Positions 1 to 11,601 of a DNA stretch of 64,000 nucleotides are shown here, one piece after another (the stretch's first letter is position 1; the number at the start of each line of letters is the position of its first letter). A model generated the notes under the pieces. That model saw only the letters and a list, made by a program, of their open reading frames with translations. It had not been told where the DNA came from and made no database searches. Source of the DNA: Tolypocladium sp. Sup5 PDA-1. Taxonomy: Eukaryota; Ascomycota; Sordariomycetes; Hypocreales; Ophiocordycipitaceae. The stretch spans positions 310,001 to 374,000 of the forward strand of contig JPHH03000007.1 of assembly GCA_000750105.3 (NCBI GenBank), read 5' to 3'. The position numbers and the translations under genes are program-made.

Positions 1-283
1 AACGGACAGCAGTTCGACGGTAAGCAGCGTCTCCAGGCCTAAGCCGCGTCGTTCAGGTTACTGACTTGCAATTGCAGCCAACAAGAAGGGCAAGCCTTTC
101 TCCTTCAAGGTCGGCAAGGGCCAGGTCATCAAGGGCTGGGACGTCGGCGTCGTCGGCATGTCCATTGGCGGCGAGCGACGCATGACCATCCCGGCACAGC
201 TGGGCTACGGCTCTCGCGGCATGCCCGGCATCCCTGCCAACAGCCAGCTGACGTTCGATGTCAAGCTGCTGGAGATCAAGTGA
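1..283 (+). CDS. FKBP-type peptidyl-prolyl isomerase, C-terminal part (nuclear FPR3/FPR4-like)
   Basis: Cut by the window edge, so only the last 74 codons are seen. Exons are 1..19 and 78..283, split by a 58-nt intron (20..77) with GTAAGC donor and TTGCAG acceptor. The product ends in the second half of an FKBP domain: the VIKGWDVGV strand, the GGERRMTIP strand, the LGYGSRGMPGIPANS loop and the terminal strand LTFDVKLLEIK, where the protein stops. FKBPs catalyse cis-trans isomerisation of X-Pro bonds and bind FK506. The PGIPANS loop and an end directly after the FKBP fold match the fungal nucleolar FPR3/FPR4 histone-chaperone type, in which the domain is C-terminal after acidic and basic tracts. 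Those tracts lie outside the window, so a plain FKBP12 form is not excluded. Confidence 0.85.
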
Positions 284-1033
284 GCGTGTAGGCTCTCGAC
301 CCGATGACGTGTTTCCTTTGTCAAAGAACATAATGGTGTATTGATACCCGGCTGCCACTCGCCCGACAATTCTGGCCGAGAGCTGGGTAGTGGCGTTGGT
401 TCAGACTTCGGAATTCCATCCTTTGGCCATGCGATGCTGAGCAGTCTTGGACCCGCAGCCCCCGAGCGTCTGTGTCTGCTCTCAGGACGCAGAATGCAAG
501 ATGCAGTTGGTTAGAGAGGGGATGACGAGACGAGAAATTGCATTGCATGGATTGGCGTATATAGAGTCTGCTCTCTCTGTAACATCTCTTCCCGAAACTA
601 GCAGACAGTTAGTTGAGGGGTCCTTTTTAGGCGTCCCGAATAAAAGTTGTGTTTACCGGATGTATCATGATGTCCCAGTGCGAGTAGCCATGCTTTGAAG
701 AAGTGCCTCCACCAGCACTTCCCAAACGCTGTCCTTGCAAGGCAAGAGATGCGCTGACGCGTGGCTAACACTGAACGAATGGCCTGCGGAAGGATCTGCT
801 CTGGTCTTTCCTCGTCTCTGGGAGCAGCAATCCGCCATCGCCTTGTCTCTGGTGTCCTCTGGTGTCCTCTGCCCTTCTCCTCATCCACGGGCATCCAGCT
901 TCAGGCACACCACCCGTGTGCATGCTTATGACATCGCCTTTCCTTTATTTGGATATCAACATCTCAGTCGTCCGCTTACAGTCGGGGCACTCATGCTGCG
1001 GACGTCGATCGTTTCGACTGCTGGCTGAGCAAG
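284..1033. other. Intergenic, FKBP 3' flank and kinase 5' flank
   Basis: No credible gene. It holds the 3' UTR of the FKBP gene and the leader of the kinase gene. A short direct repeat (two copies of CTCTGGTGTC) lies near 845-865. ORFs here are short and carry no recognisable motif. Confidence 0.5.
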
Positions 1034-3756
1034 ATGCGCCCGGGTCTGCTCACCAAGCGAAGCTGTCCAGTGCTGGAGCCGACGCCCGTCATTGCAGCAA
1101 ACGTGACATCGCCGCTTCAAGCCGCTGACAGAGAGGATCCCCTTGATGGAAATATATTGAAGATTGGCCATGGCGGCTCCAGCGTCTGGTCCGAGATCCG
1201 GGGAGCCATCAGGGCCATTGGGCGAACCAGCCGCACCGGTAAGTGGCATCCACATTTCCTAGCAAAAGGGTGACCTTTGACTCAATTTCCTATAGAATCA
1301 GAAAGCTCTACTGTTCTCGAATGGACCCCTGGCGAAAATCGTCCGGCGACAGACAAAGGAAAGGGCATTGCTGGCGATGGATACGGCGACAGTCGGCCGC
1401 CGACGCCACGCAAGGGCAAAGGGATCACACCCAGAGATCTGGTCAAGAAGCTGGGCTTTGGCTCGGGCCTCGATTCAAGCACCACGGTCGTGCTGCGCGG
1501 CTCTCCATTGAAGAGACGAACGTCGCTCCAGGCTCTCGCCAGCGTTTGCTCCGGCCGTTCGAGTGAGCCTGGAAGCTCCGTGTCGTCGGACAGGAGCAGC
1601 AAGATGTCAACCATGGGAAACGATTCCACGCGCAAGACTTCGGTTGATTCCCGATTCTCGGATTCAACATCGATGAAGGACAGTCTCAAGAGGCGTCACA
1701 GCCGCAGGCATCCGTGGTCCAAGTCCAGCCCTGACGGAGGCACCTTGCAGACCATCGACGAGGGGGCTTTCCAGGCACAGCCGACAGTCTTGACCGTCGA
1801 AAGGGCAGCCGCCGCCAAGATATATCTAGAAACACACTTCAATGAGCTGCTGAACAAGCCGAGCGCTCGAAAATTGAGACGCCAGTACCTAGAGTCCCAG
1901 CTCTACTACAGCCCGCATCTGACCACGGACCAAAAAGAAGCCATACGCCTGTCATTTTACCAGCAAGAGACATGCCATGTCCGAGAAACACGAGTGCTTC
2001 GGGCACAATCGCTAACGTCTTTACAAGGGAAGAACTCTGCCCCTCACACCAACAGGTACGAGTCGCTGAAGGTCCTGGGCAGGGGCAGTTTCGGTGTGGT
2101 GAGACTGGTACGCGAAAAGTCCGAGTCAGAGCACGTCTATCCGAAACAAGTCTTCGCGATGAAGGTGATACGGAAATCAGACATGCTTCGCAGCAGCCAA
2201 GAGGGCCATCTTCGTGCGGAGAGAGACTTCCTTGTAGCCTCTGAGGGGTCGAGTTGGTGCGTCCTCGACACTTTTGGAACAGTAGCAGCGCAGGCTGATA
2301 CTTTGCAGGATTGTTCCCCTGGTTGCCAGCTTCCAGGATCCAACGAGCCTTTATCTGGTGATGGAGTACATGCCCGGCGGCGACTTCCTGGGTCTGCTGA
2401 TCCGCGAAAACATTCTGCATGAGTCTGTCGCTCGTTTCTACATTGCAGAGATGACGCTTGCCGTTGAGGAGGCTCACCGGCTGAAGTTTATCCACCGCGA
2501 CATCAAGCCGGACAATTTCCTCATCTCGGCCTCTGGCCACCTCAAGATCTCGGATTTCGGGCTTGCCTTTGATGGCCACTGGTCTCACGACGCTTCATAC
2601 TACAACTGCCAACGGTATTCTCTGCTGCAGAGGCTAGGGATCGGCATCGATGGCGACGCAGACGACCAAAAGAAGTGTGAAAACATCTCCACACAGCTGC
2701 CATGGCTTCAGTCAATGAAGGAAGTCCTGGAGCGACACGAGAAGCAGGACGAGCCCAGCAAGGACGATTTGCCGCGCCTCCTTGGCTGGAGGAACAGGTG
2801 CGGCAATCGTGCCACGGCCAACTCGGTAGTTGGGACCAGCCAGTACATGGCGCCTGAAGTCATCAAGGCGTGCAGGGGCTCCGAATACGACGGGAGATGC
2901 GATTAGTGGAGCATTGGCATCATTCTGTACGAATGTCTCTATGGCCATACGCCTTTCTTCGCAGAAGATGGTCGAAAGCAGACCAAGAACAACATTCTGG
3001 TAAGTTTCCATCGTGGAGAAACTCTGGTCTTCATGCCGGGCTGACGGATATGCAAAGGATCACAAGAGGCTCTTCTCCTTTCCGCACAGGCCGCTCGTGA
3101 GCGACAAGTGCAAGGACTTGATTTACCGCTTGATCCAGGACAAGGAGATACGGCTGTGCTCTAAACGATATCAGATGAAGGACCGTGGTCTGGCTGATCC
3201 GAGACGGTCCACCGATTTCTTTGGCCGATTTGTCTTCCCCGACGATGCTGAGGATATCAAGGCGCACCGGTGGTTCAAGAACTTTCCCTGGGACCGCATT
3301 CACACAATCATCCCACCGTTCATCCCACACATTACCAGCATCGAAGACACGCATTACTTTGACGAGTCGGAGCCAATCGAGGACTTCTCAGCCTCATCAC
3401 CCTCGACGGTCGATGTCACGCCGGACGATGTCAGGACGATCCTGCACGAGTTCCGAACCTACGTACAAAATATCGCCGTAGATCTCATCTCGGCGCCGTA
3501 CGACTCGGCGAGACTGCGCAGCGCCGACCACAGAATCGACTCTGTCTTCAAGCTCACCGTGAGCGAGAGGAAGGTGCTGAAGCACTTCATCAGGATGTAC
3601 GGGCGGAAAGAGCGCAAGCGTCCGAGGGATATCCTATTGCGGGACGAGAACACCAAGGACGTGGTCATGGACGTGAGGAGGGAGACGGCGTTCATGGGAT
3701 ACGCCTGGAGGCGGATGAGGCCGGGAGGCTACATGACGCCGAAGTGGACGGCCTGA
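1034..3756 (+). pseudogene. NDR-type AGC serine/threonine kinase interrupted by an in-frame TAG
   Basis: Four exons keep one frame: 1034..1238, 1296..2256, 2309..2999, 3058..3756 (852 codons including stops; introns of 57, 52 and 58 nt). An N-terminal helical region typical of NDR/MOB-binding kinases starts at AAAKIYLETHFNELL. The kinase domain begins near residue 323 with GRGSFGVV, then FAMKVI, HRDIKPDN (about 450), DFGLAF (about 470), the long NDR-type activation-segment insert, and GTSQYMAPEV. The C-terminal tail has an AFMGYAWRRM hydrophobic motif. Codon 588 (2904..2906) is TAG exactly where the family has Trp (GRCD-stop-WSIGIILYE, normally DWWS). The frame is otherwise intact for 264 more codons. 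A 587-residue product would lack subdomains IX-XI and should be inactive. Either a recent null allele, a base error, or readthrough. The start at 1034 is chosen because the DPLDGNILKIG segment looks coding; an upstream exon is possible. Confidence 0.85.
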
Positions 3757-4056
3757 AGCAGGTCTGCCCATGACGCTGGATCATTGCTTTAGATAGCGGA
3801 CCATGGGTTGGTTAGGTAGGTGTCGTTGGGCGCAGCGGTTTCAGCCCCTTGCTGCTTGCGAGTGGGGGACAGGAGAGAGATAGAAGTAGAGAAAAAGGCG
3901 CACGGAGAACAGAATTAGACGGCATTATACATTATGATAGACTTTGTCCTCTACCATGCTATCTGAGTGCTGCGCTTATTTTACACACGGCTCCGTATGG
4001 TGCCCTCCGAGAGTCTAGCCCGCGGCTTCGGTCCATGTACGTTCACGGGTGTTTTT
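3757..4056. other. Convergent intergenic spacer
   Basis: Three hundred bases between the kinase stop and the phospholipase stop. It must hold both 3' UTRs; no ORF, repeat or structured element was recognised. Confidence 0.6.
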
Positions 4057-5651
4057 TCAGCGACGCTTGCTTTGCAACTCTCCCTTCTGCTTTGTCTCCC
4101 TCCCGGTAGCAGCCACGGCAGCTTCTCTTGCGTTCTGAATCTCCCACTCAAACTCCTTGAGCCTGCGAATCTCCCCCGAGAAGAACAGCAGGGCGAGCAG
4201 GCCTTCGACGACACCGGCGGCCAGCCCGAGGCTGGCGAGGAGCATGAGCAAGAAGGAGACGAAGTTGCGGGGGCTGAACCACACGGCGACGAGGCAGCCG
4301 ATCCAGGCAGCGAGGGCGGCGTAAAAGGTGGCGAAGCGGCGGCGGCGCTGGCCGCGCTCGCGGACGGTGTACCTGTGCGTCATGTCGAGGATTTCATCGT
4401 AGTCGGCGACGGGGATTGCGCCGGCGTCGTCGTAGTCGAAGTCTTGGGAGGAGCGGAGCTGGGCGTCAAAGTCAGCGGGCGTGTCCTCCCCCGCGGCGGT
4501 GGTCACGTTCGTGGAGGTGGATAAGGTGTGCAGCTTGAGGGTGGCGTAGACGGCAAAGTGGTCAGACAGGGAGACGTGGAGGTCGTGGTGGCGCTCCGTG
4601 AGGGCGACAGAGGCAGACTCGACGACCCAGCCGCGGCCAGAGGAGACGTCGCCGTTCGAGGCAAAGATGTAGTCAAGCCGCTTGCCGTTCGGGTCCTCGG
4701 CCTCGGGGTCCACGGGGCAGAATTTGCCAGCGCGCAGCTTGTTCTGCCGGTTCTTGGTCCAGCGCCACGTGTTGTACAGGCCATCACTGGTGGCGCCGTT
4801 CTCACGGAGGTTGAACTCGGCGGTGGGCATGGGGAGGCCGCGGGCCATCTCCTCGGGGTAATCCGCGGGGCCAATGGAGCTGTGCGGGTGGAGGACGCGC
4901 CAGACGTCGCGGACGGGGGAGCGGGCGGTGATGATGCGGTGGGCGAGGGAGCAGGGGAACATGTTGAAGTCGCCGAGGGCGAGGACGAGACGGCCGCGCT
5001 GGGAGGCGGCGCGGAGGAGCTTGGCGATTTCCCAGGACTGGGCGTGGCGGTGGCAGAGGTAGGAGTCTTCGGGGCCGCTCTCGTAGGGGGCATGAGTCTG
5101 GATTGTTAGCATGACGGCATTCGCTATCAACGTGGGGGAACCTCAAGTATAAGACGTCCCGGACTCACATGAGTGTTGAAAACCTCAACCACATCCCCCT
5201 GCCCCGGCCCAATCCTCAGCGTCGCACACGCCACGCCCTTGCCGACATACCAATCGCCCCTCCAAAAGGCCGTCGGGCGTCCGTTCAGCGGATACGGCAC
5301 CATGGAGCTCTCCTCGATGGGCCAGCGGCTGAGGATGGCGAGGCCGCCGCCGAACGCGCCGCTGTGGTAGAACTTGGCATGGGGCAGGATGTCGCGGACG
5401 GCGTCGCGGATGGCGTGGTAGTCGTCCTGGACCCAGCACTCCTGCAGGCAGACGACGTCCGGCGGCGGGCTCAGCGCGGCGATCTGGCGGCCGATCTCGA
5501 GGAGGCGCGGGGTGCGGAGGGTCGAGATGTGCAGCAGGCCCCAGCAGTTGAGGGTGAGGAGGTTGAGCTCTGTGGGAGAGTCGTTGGCCTGACGGTGTCG
5601 GTATTGGCCGCCCAGCTCATGGCCGTTGGCATCATCGCGAGATGCTGCCAT
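4057..5651 (-). CDS. ISC1: Inositol phosphosphingolipid phospholipase C (ISC1 / neutral sphingomyelinase type)
   Basis: Two exons on the minus strand, 5651..5169 and 5097..4057, with a 71-nt GTGAGT...CAG intron holding a GCTAAC branch point; 507 aa. It has the endonuclease/exonuclease/phosphatase fold: LNLLTLNCWG at the start, metal-binding ECW (residue about 71), the N-T-H...HAPY segment rebuilt across the splice, GDFNMFP, LDYIFAS and the catalytic SDHFAVY. Two hydrophobic segments near the C terminus (AALAAWIGCLVAVWF and FVSFLLMLLASLGLAAG) predict a membrane hairpin, as in yeast Isc1, followed by a short basic tail. The family cleaves the head group from inositol phosphosphingolipids to give ceramide, at ER and mitochondrial membranes and activated by anionic phospholipids. 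Transcribed toward the kinase gene. Confidence 0.92.
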
Positions 5652-6919
5652 GGCTGATACGTGGTGGGTGATGAGTCTACGGGTGTGGTGTTGAAGCTGA
5701 GTTGAGGTTGAGGTTGCCGACTGGGAAGTTGCGATGTGAGATGAGGTGACACGTGACAGACCGCTTTGAGCTCCAGAGAAGAATATGTGAGCCGATGCGC
5801 GATGGTATACAGCATCAACTTCCCCGGGACCTTAAAAAATTGCGTCTGGAAAATAGTTAATGTTGTGATGGCGGTTGTTGAGTAAACGTACTTGGTACGT
5901 GTGTTGAAAAGTATAGGGGCTTCTCAGACGACGACTTGAAGGGATGCAGAGCGGGAGCTCAAGCTCTCTCGGCTGACAACGGCTATACTCTCGGTATTGG
6001 TATACGTAACAACGAAGTCGTGCAAGGAGATACACAGCTAAGCCACCTTGATGAAGCTCAATAACAACCCCTAGCAAGCTTGGATTAATTGTTCAGGCAT
6101 CAGCAAACCGACGTCGAGGTGAGAGTTGTAGAAAGGGAGAGAGGTCCAGGGTAAGCTCCGCTCCAGCCGACCCGCCCGTCAAGCGTCGAGGTGTCCCGAG
6201 CTGGACTAGCTTACCCTAGACCCAAAAGCGTCCAGCCGCCCGCTCCGTTGCCGGACCGTACCAGCATTCGGCGAGACAGGCAGGGATCATGGTGCCAGAT
6301 GTAGAACGATCTGCTGGCATCAAGATGACGGGCAGCTGGGGGTTTAATTATCGCTCACCTGCCGTGTCCTGGCTGTGAGCCGCTGTACGTACGAGTACAT
6401 TACATAGCCCTCTCGAGTCTCGACCGCCTGGACCACCGGATGCGTGAGGGACTTACAGTACATACATACCCCGAGGTAGCCAAAGCATCGTCGCCACGCT
6501 GGAGACGGATGACGGAGGAGGAGAGACCCCTTGCGTGCCCCGCCACCCGCCCGGCCCCCGCGACACCAGGATCCATCGAGCAGCTTGGCCGAGCCCATAG
6601 CCGTTATCGCAGGCCCCGGAACGGACTGCGGTTTGCCCAGCTGTTGGCCCCTTTGCAAATCCCATGGGCCTTTGGGTTTCCATAAAAGGGTCCCATCTCC
6701 GGCTCCGTAGTGATATATTGAGGATTTGCCATGCTCCCTCCATTCTCATACAAACATACATTTGTGCCCTCGAGACCGTCCTAGGACATTTGGAGCTTCA
6801 GCGTTGCCGCATTTTTCTCGCCCGGACCGTTCGGCTCCCCCTTCCCGTTCCGCTCCCGGCTCCCGTATACAGAACACAACCGCGCCCTCAGAGCCCGAGG
6901 CTCAGACGCACAGCTGCAA
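5652..6919. other. Divergent intergenic region
   Basis: About 1.27 kb between the divergent phospholipase and barrel-protein genes, so it carries both promoters. A GTACGTACGAGTAC element lies at 6385-6398, related to the palindromic motif dense at 57.6-59.2 kb. CATAAAAGG at 6681-6689, about 230 bases before the downstream start codon, is TATA-like. No coding sequence was recognised. Confidence 0.5.
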
Positions 6920-7730
6920 ATGAACCACATCATAAAACAGACCATGGCTTCCCAAGAGTTTGTCCAAGTCGCCACCCTCGACTTCAAGCCCTCCCTCCAG
7001 CCCGACCCGGCTCACCCCCCGGTCTCCTTCGCCGATGTCTCCGCCCAGCTCCAGGCCGTCCCCGGCGTCAAGGCAATCTACCTCGGCCAGCAGATGGAGC
7101 GCCCCTCGACCTGGACCTGGGCCGTCCGCTGGGCCTCGGCCGCCGCCCTCGACGCCTTCCTCGCCTCCCCGAGCTTCACCGGCTGGCTCGCCGAGTTCCG
7201 CGCCGTCACCGACTCCTACATCTTCTCCAAGGCCCTGCTGCGCGGCGACGTCGGCGCGGCGCTGAATGCCCCCTGCACCGAGGTCTTTACCGCCTACGGC
7301 ACCGCCGATAGCTTCCTCGAGGCCCGCATGAGGCCCTTTGCCGCCAACGTCGACGGTGGGCGCCTGCCGGGCTTTCACGGCTCTGCCTTCGGCCAGTTCG
7401 AGATCCTGGCGCAGGATGGCGTCACTGCGCCCGACGGCAACACCGTGAGCATGATCCTGGGCTGGGACACCAAGGAGGCGCACTTGGCGCAGAGGGGCGA
7501 CGGCAAACGTGAGTTTCGAGCAATGTCCTCCTGTCCAGTTGTCGAGGGTGGCACGGTGCTCACACATCTCCAGTCATCGATAGAAACATCCACTACGTCG
7601 GAGACGACCGCCAATCCGTCGACATGGTAAGCTGCAGAGCCCTATCAAGTCGTACGAATACCTTGTGCGAGAACCCATGCGGCTGACACCTCACGTGCCT
7701 CAGTACCACGTCAAACTGACCAAACTGTGA
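6920..7730 (+). CDS. Small dimeric alpha/beta-barrel (ABM-like) protein
   Basis: Three exons, 6920..7508, 7574..7626 and 7704..7730 (introns 65 and 77 nt), giving 222 aa, or 214 aa from the second ATG at 6944, which has the better context (ACCATGGCT) and may be the real start. The protein reads as two related halves. Each has a beta strand, a helix and a stretch of the type VPGVKAIYLGQQ or LPGFHGSAFGQFEI followed by a Trp-rich strand (TWTWAVRW, MILGWDTKE) and a short helix. That is the layout of tandem ferredoxin-like dimeric alpha/beta-barrel domains, a superfamily that includes antibiotic-biosynthesis monooxygenases and many proteins without known substrate. No signal peptide or membrane segment is visible. 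Substrate and role are unknown. The last exon encodes only YHVKLTKL. Confidence 0.8.
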
Positions 7731-8555
7731 CCTCCCTGTATCGCCGGGGCCCTACCAATCAATATCGATACTTAGCCTGGAGTTGGTGGAAGACCACATC
7801 TTGGGACGCCGTGTTGCAACGACATGGCCATTCTGTATTACCCCACGGGCACTTGCCCTCTTGGATAGATACGTCAAATCGTCTTGGACAGCAAGCCATT
7901 CATGCAACAGGTGATGCACTCCCCCTGAGTCGTCGTTTGCTGTCCGTCGTTTGGAAGAGGCAATCAACTCTCGCCGGAGACACCTCACGCACATGCACAC
8001 ACCGGCTTCACGGAATACTGCAGCGGCAACTCTGGGAGAACCATGTGTGCTATTAGAACAAGTACCTTTGCAGTTCCTTTCCTTTGACTGCCCAAATGAC
8101 CATTCCCCTGTAAAAACGAAAACAAAGCAACAAACTTCGTCAGATCCGGCCTGTCCCATCGAACAGAAAATCACCTCGAGTTTCCACCACCGCCCGACTG
8201 CCTCATGCAAGACTGTCATGTCAGTATTCTGTGTACACCTCGGGGTCCGCTCGGCTGAGCGTGGGCTGAATCGTCGTCGTCAATCAGACTCAAGGCCGAA
8301 GTCGTCTCACGTTGTCGTTACGTGAGTTGCCGTAACCATGGCATATCCGCCATCCCATTCCCTTGCCCTCGAATTCGATTACTCAAACATGCACACTGGT
8401 TCTCCCTCACCAAATGTCTCCTCCCGCGAGATTCGTCGTAGCTTCATCGTAGCTTCATCGTAGCTTCGTCGTAGCGGCAAGACGTCGTCAACGCTTGCGG
8501 CCGCCTAAACTCGATGCTTCTCGGATTCTGCAGCGAGGTACACGTTAGAGCTCGT
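7731..8555. other. Convergent intergenic region
   Basis: Contains the 3' UTRs of the barrel-protein and KH genes. A short tandem repeat lies at 8432-8476. No ORF here carries a recognisable domain. Confidence 0.5.
8432..8476. repeat. Short tandem repeat (11-12 nt unit)
   Basis: Four near-identical copies of a unit reading CGTAGCTTCAT, the outer ones with a G in place of A, in the 3' flank of the KH-domain gene. Probably in or beside its 3' UTR. Confidence 0.8.
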
Positions 8556-10038
8556 TCATTCATTGGGCGATTCGTCATCGTCCTTACCCAGACGGGAGTA
8601 CAACAGGTACAAAGCCATCCGGTTGCATTCCTCAGTTCCAGTAACCGTGACCAGACGCTCGTTGCTGTTGTCCTGCGGCTCGTTAATCTTGATCACGCTG
8701 CCACTGAGCTGTCGGATCTCGTTGATCTTCTGGCCCCCCTTGCCAATGATGGCGCCAACCATATCGTTCGGGATAAAGATCTGCTGAGTGATGGGACCAC
8801 CGGGCATACCAGCATGCATGGCCTGGCCTTGCGGTCCTCCATGCGGCTGCGGGCCACCGTGATGGGGTAGGTGCGGCTGGACATGAGGGCCGGCACCGTA
8901 AGCCGCCGGCTGCGCGCCGTAGTGAATGGGCATGGCCGGGTTGGGCTGGGCAGCTCCATGAGCGTACTGCTGCTGGTAGGGAGCAGGCGGCATGTGCTGT
9001 GGGCCGCCGCGTCGATCCTGGTGTCGGCCATAGTGGTCCGCGCGACCAAAGAGGCCACCGGCTGGCTGAGGAGAGTAGGGCACAACCTGCATGCCACCGG
9101 GGATGGCGCCGGCAGGGGCACCGCTGCGGGTGGCGTACGCCGAGGCGGCTGGGCCACCGAATCGCTCGTTGAGCTGCTCGAGCAAGGTGCTACCGACGTA
9201 GTACGTTGCAATGTGGACGGCGTCCGCAACTCCCATAACCACCAGCGACCGTTCGCTAGACATCGGCAGGCAAGAATCGGAAGCGTTGAGCCGGGCACCC
9301 GAAGCATCCTGGATCTCCTTGATGCGGGCGCCACCCTTACCAATGATGGAACCGATAAGGAGGTGAGGGATCAGGAGGCGGAGTGGGTACGTCTTGGACG
9401 CTGTGGTAGACTTCTCATTGAGCGGCTCGTTGTTCAGAGTTCGAATGATCAGGCCGAAGGCCTACGCGTTTTGGTTAGCAACTGATGCGAGCTTGAAACA
9501 AAGTTGGGGGGCAGCGTGGACATGCCTTGGCAACGGCATCGACAATGCCGCTGACAGTCAGGATTCGCTCAACGGCGCCCTTCTGATAGTCGCTCACGGT
9601 GCACTTAGCGCCGGACATCTTGCGGATATTCGAGACATTCTCGCCGCCCTTGCCAATAATAGTGGCGGCCTCGGGGCTCGAGATGACGGCGCGGATGTGG
9701 ATCCAGGCAGTCTCGTCGTTGGTCGCAGCAGAGCTCACAGCTGGCTCGATGTTGGCAGGCACCGCAGGAGCAACAGCGGTCGCCGCGGTGGCGGTGGCAG
9801 TGGTCGTGGGAGCAGCGGCATCAGCCTGCTCCGACTGGACGCCGTTGGCGTTTTCGCTGGCGTCCTGGCCAGGGGTTTCGATGGCAGTCTCAGGAGCCTC
9901 GGCCTCGTCTTCGTTCTTGATGACCTTGTCGAGCGCAGGGCGCTTAGCATCGGGCTGGTCGGTCGCGCGAGAGGGCGACGAAGCCTCCTCAAGAGGGCGC
10001 TTGGCCGACTGAGTGGGCTGCGGGGGCGACGCAGACAT
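8556..10038 (-). CDS. Triple KH-domain RNA-binding protein (PCBP / Rnc1 / Pbp2-like)
   Basis: Two exons, 10038..9526 and 9461..8556, giving 472 aa. Three KH domains, each with a GKGG loop: KH1 near residue 110 (AATIIGKGGENV), KH2 near 195 (IGSIIGKGGARI) and KH3 near 395 (VGAIIGKGGQKI). The N terminus is Ala/Thr-rich and disordered; the KH2-KH3 linker is Pro/Gln/His/Gly-rich. This is the layout of hnRNP-E/PCBP proteins, S. pombe Rnc1 and yeast Pbp2/Hek2, which bind mRNA and affect stability, localisation or translation. The 64-nt intron uses a GC donor: the exon ends AAG, the intron starts GCATGT and ends GCGTAG. The nearest GT, four bases on, would break the frame, whereas the GC donor joins AVAK to AFGLIIRTLN as expected in KH1. 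Confidence 0.9.
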
Positions 10039-11601
10039 TTTGGCGTCAGGTACGATTTCACAACGAGTCGTGTGAAGAGATGGGTGGGAGTTGGTTGAAA
10101 GGAGAGATGATCAAGATCTCTTATATTCTCGACTTATCTACACTCAGTGGATTTCCGAAGGAAAACGTGCTGGTGTAGTGACGAGGTCGGTGGGATCGAC
10201 TTTTCTCTGCAGTGCGCGTGAAGTGACTTGACTGGTGTCGCGACGACGCGGGTCAAGGTAGTAAACAGAGGACGGGCTGAGGTGCGCGACGATGTGTGGA
10301 ACTCCAAGGGAATCCTTTTCTCCCGCTCAGGCGCTGCAGCACTTGATCTGTAGACGTGGGCGTCGACGTGTGCCAGGGCTTTCCTTTTGGTGATCTCCCA
10401 GGTGGTGGATGGAAGGTGAGAGAGGTGCGAGGATGGAGGTTGCGGAGGCTGGCAGTGCAGGCAGAGGACGTGATGCGGTCGTGACTGGGGTTGCAGGCTC
10501 TTGAAAACAGGAGAGGAGGAGGTAAGCGGCAGGAAGAGAGGTTAAGTTCTCGGCTCGAAAGCAAACCTTGGCTGTTCTTTTTTTCGTTGTTGGCTACGCT
10601 GCAGGTGCAACCAGCTGGGCACTTGGCGTCGGGAAAGGCAGCAGAAGTCCGCGGGTGTGCAGCTGGCAGGCGACCACAGGCCGACGAAAAGTGCAAGGGG
10701 ACTTGTTGGGTTCCTTGACCTGGTCTGGCGCTCGACGCGGAACGAGAGAGACGATGCGGAGATGCGGCGACAGTGAGGGTAATAAAGCCGGGGAGAGAAG
10801 AGGCGCGACCTCAAACGGGTCGGAGGAGATGGAGAGCGAGTGCGACGAGATGGGATGCCTCGTGGCCCAACGAGAAAACGGTGGTAATCGCTGGTCAGGA
10901 GGCGCGTCGCGAAGGTGTTTGGGGAGAGGTTCGGTGGAGGTGCCATGAAACCAGGAAGTTGCGGTTATGCCCACTGTGCACCTGCGTCACGTGCCCCGCC
11001 TCGGTGGGTGATTCACTGCGCCAGAAAAGTCGGCACCCGCCAGCGGGCACGTTGCAGCGCACTGTGCACTGCTCTTTGTCGGGGGATTGAAACTGCCTGC
11101 GCATTGCCATGCCGACGGTGTGATTGCCCGTTGATACTCGTACGGATTTCACTTGCAGCCAAGCTAGGTACAGAGCACCGCACAGTGCATGGACTCATTT
11201 TTACCCAGCAGAGCCGCCGTCGTGCTGAGGGAGGCCTGGTGGCCCAAGTCCACTGAGACGCACAACTGGCAGCCACGGCGGCTCTTCGGCTCCCAGTCGT
11301 GTGAGACCTGGAGGCTCAACCACCAGCCTCAGGCATCCCGCCCCCTGCTCGGCTATTGCAACCATATAATCATCCCAGGTTCGCATGCAGCTATTCCCAA
11401 GGATAGCTGTCTATCTGCTGCGAAGCGAGTAACTGCATCGTCCAATTATCCACTGCGCATGGGCGCGCTTCCCACTCTTAAACGCGGCCTTCAGACGAGA
11501 AACAAGGGACGCGCCGCTGTGGATCTGACTGAACCCTTCATCAACCCCTGGGGAGAGCTTGTCAAGCGTGCAACGCGCCCGCGCCCGCGCCTCGCTACAC
11601 G
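10039..11601. other. Divergent intergenic region, 1.56 kb
   Basis: Lies between the divergent KH-protein and kinetochore-protein genes and carries both promoters. The octamer CACTGTGC occurs near 10973 and 11060 and in reverse orientation near 11177, within about 210 bases. The strand-symmetric ORFs at 10.5-11.0 kb have no motif and lie in GC-rich leader sequence. Confidence 0.5.

Noticed and set aside
2868..2906. An intron ending in ATTAG that would remove the kinase stop codon
   Set aside because: The only GT nearby gives a 37-nt intron and would delete the conserved SEYDGRCD segment, so the TAG is better read as a true in-frame stop.
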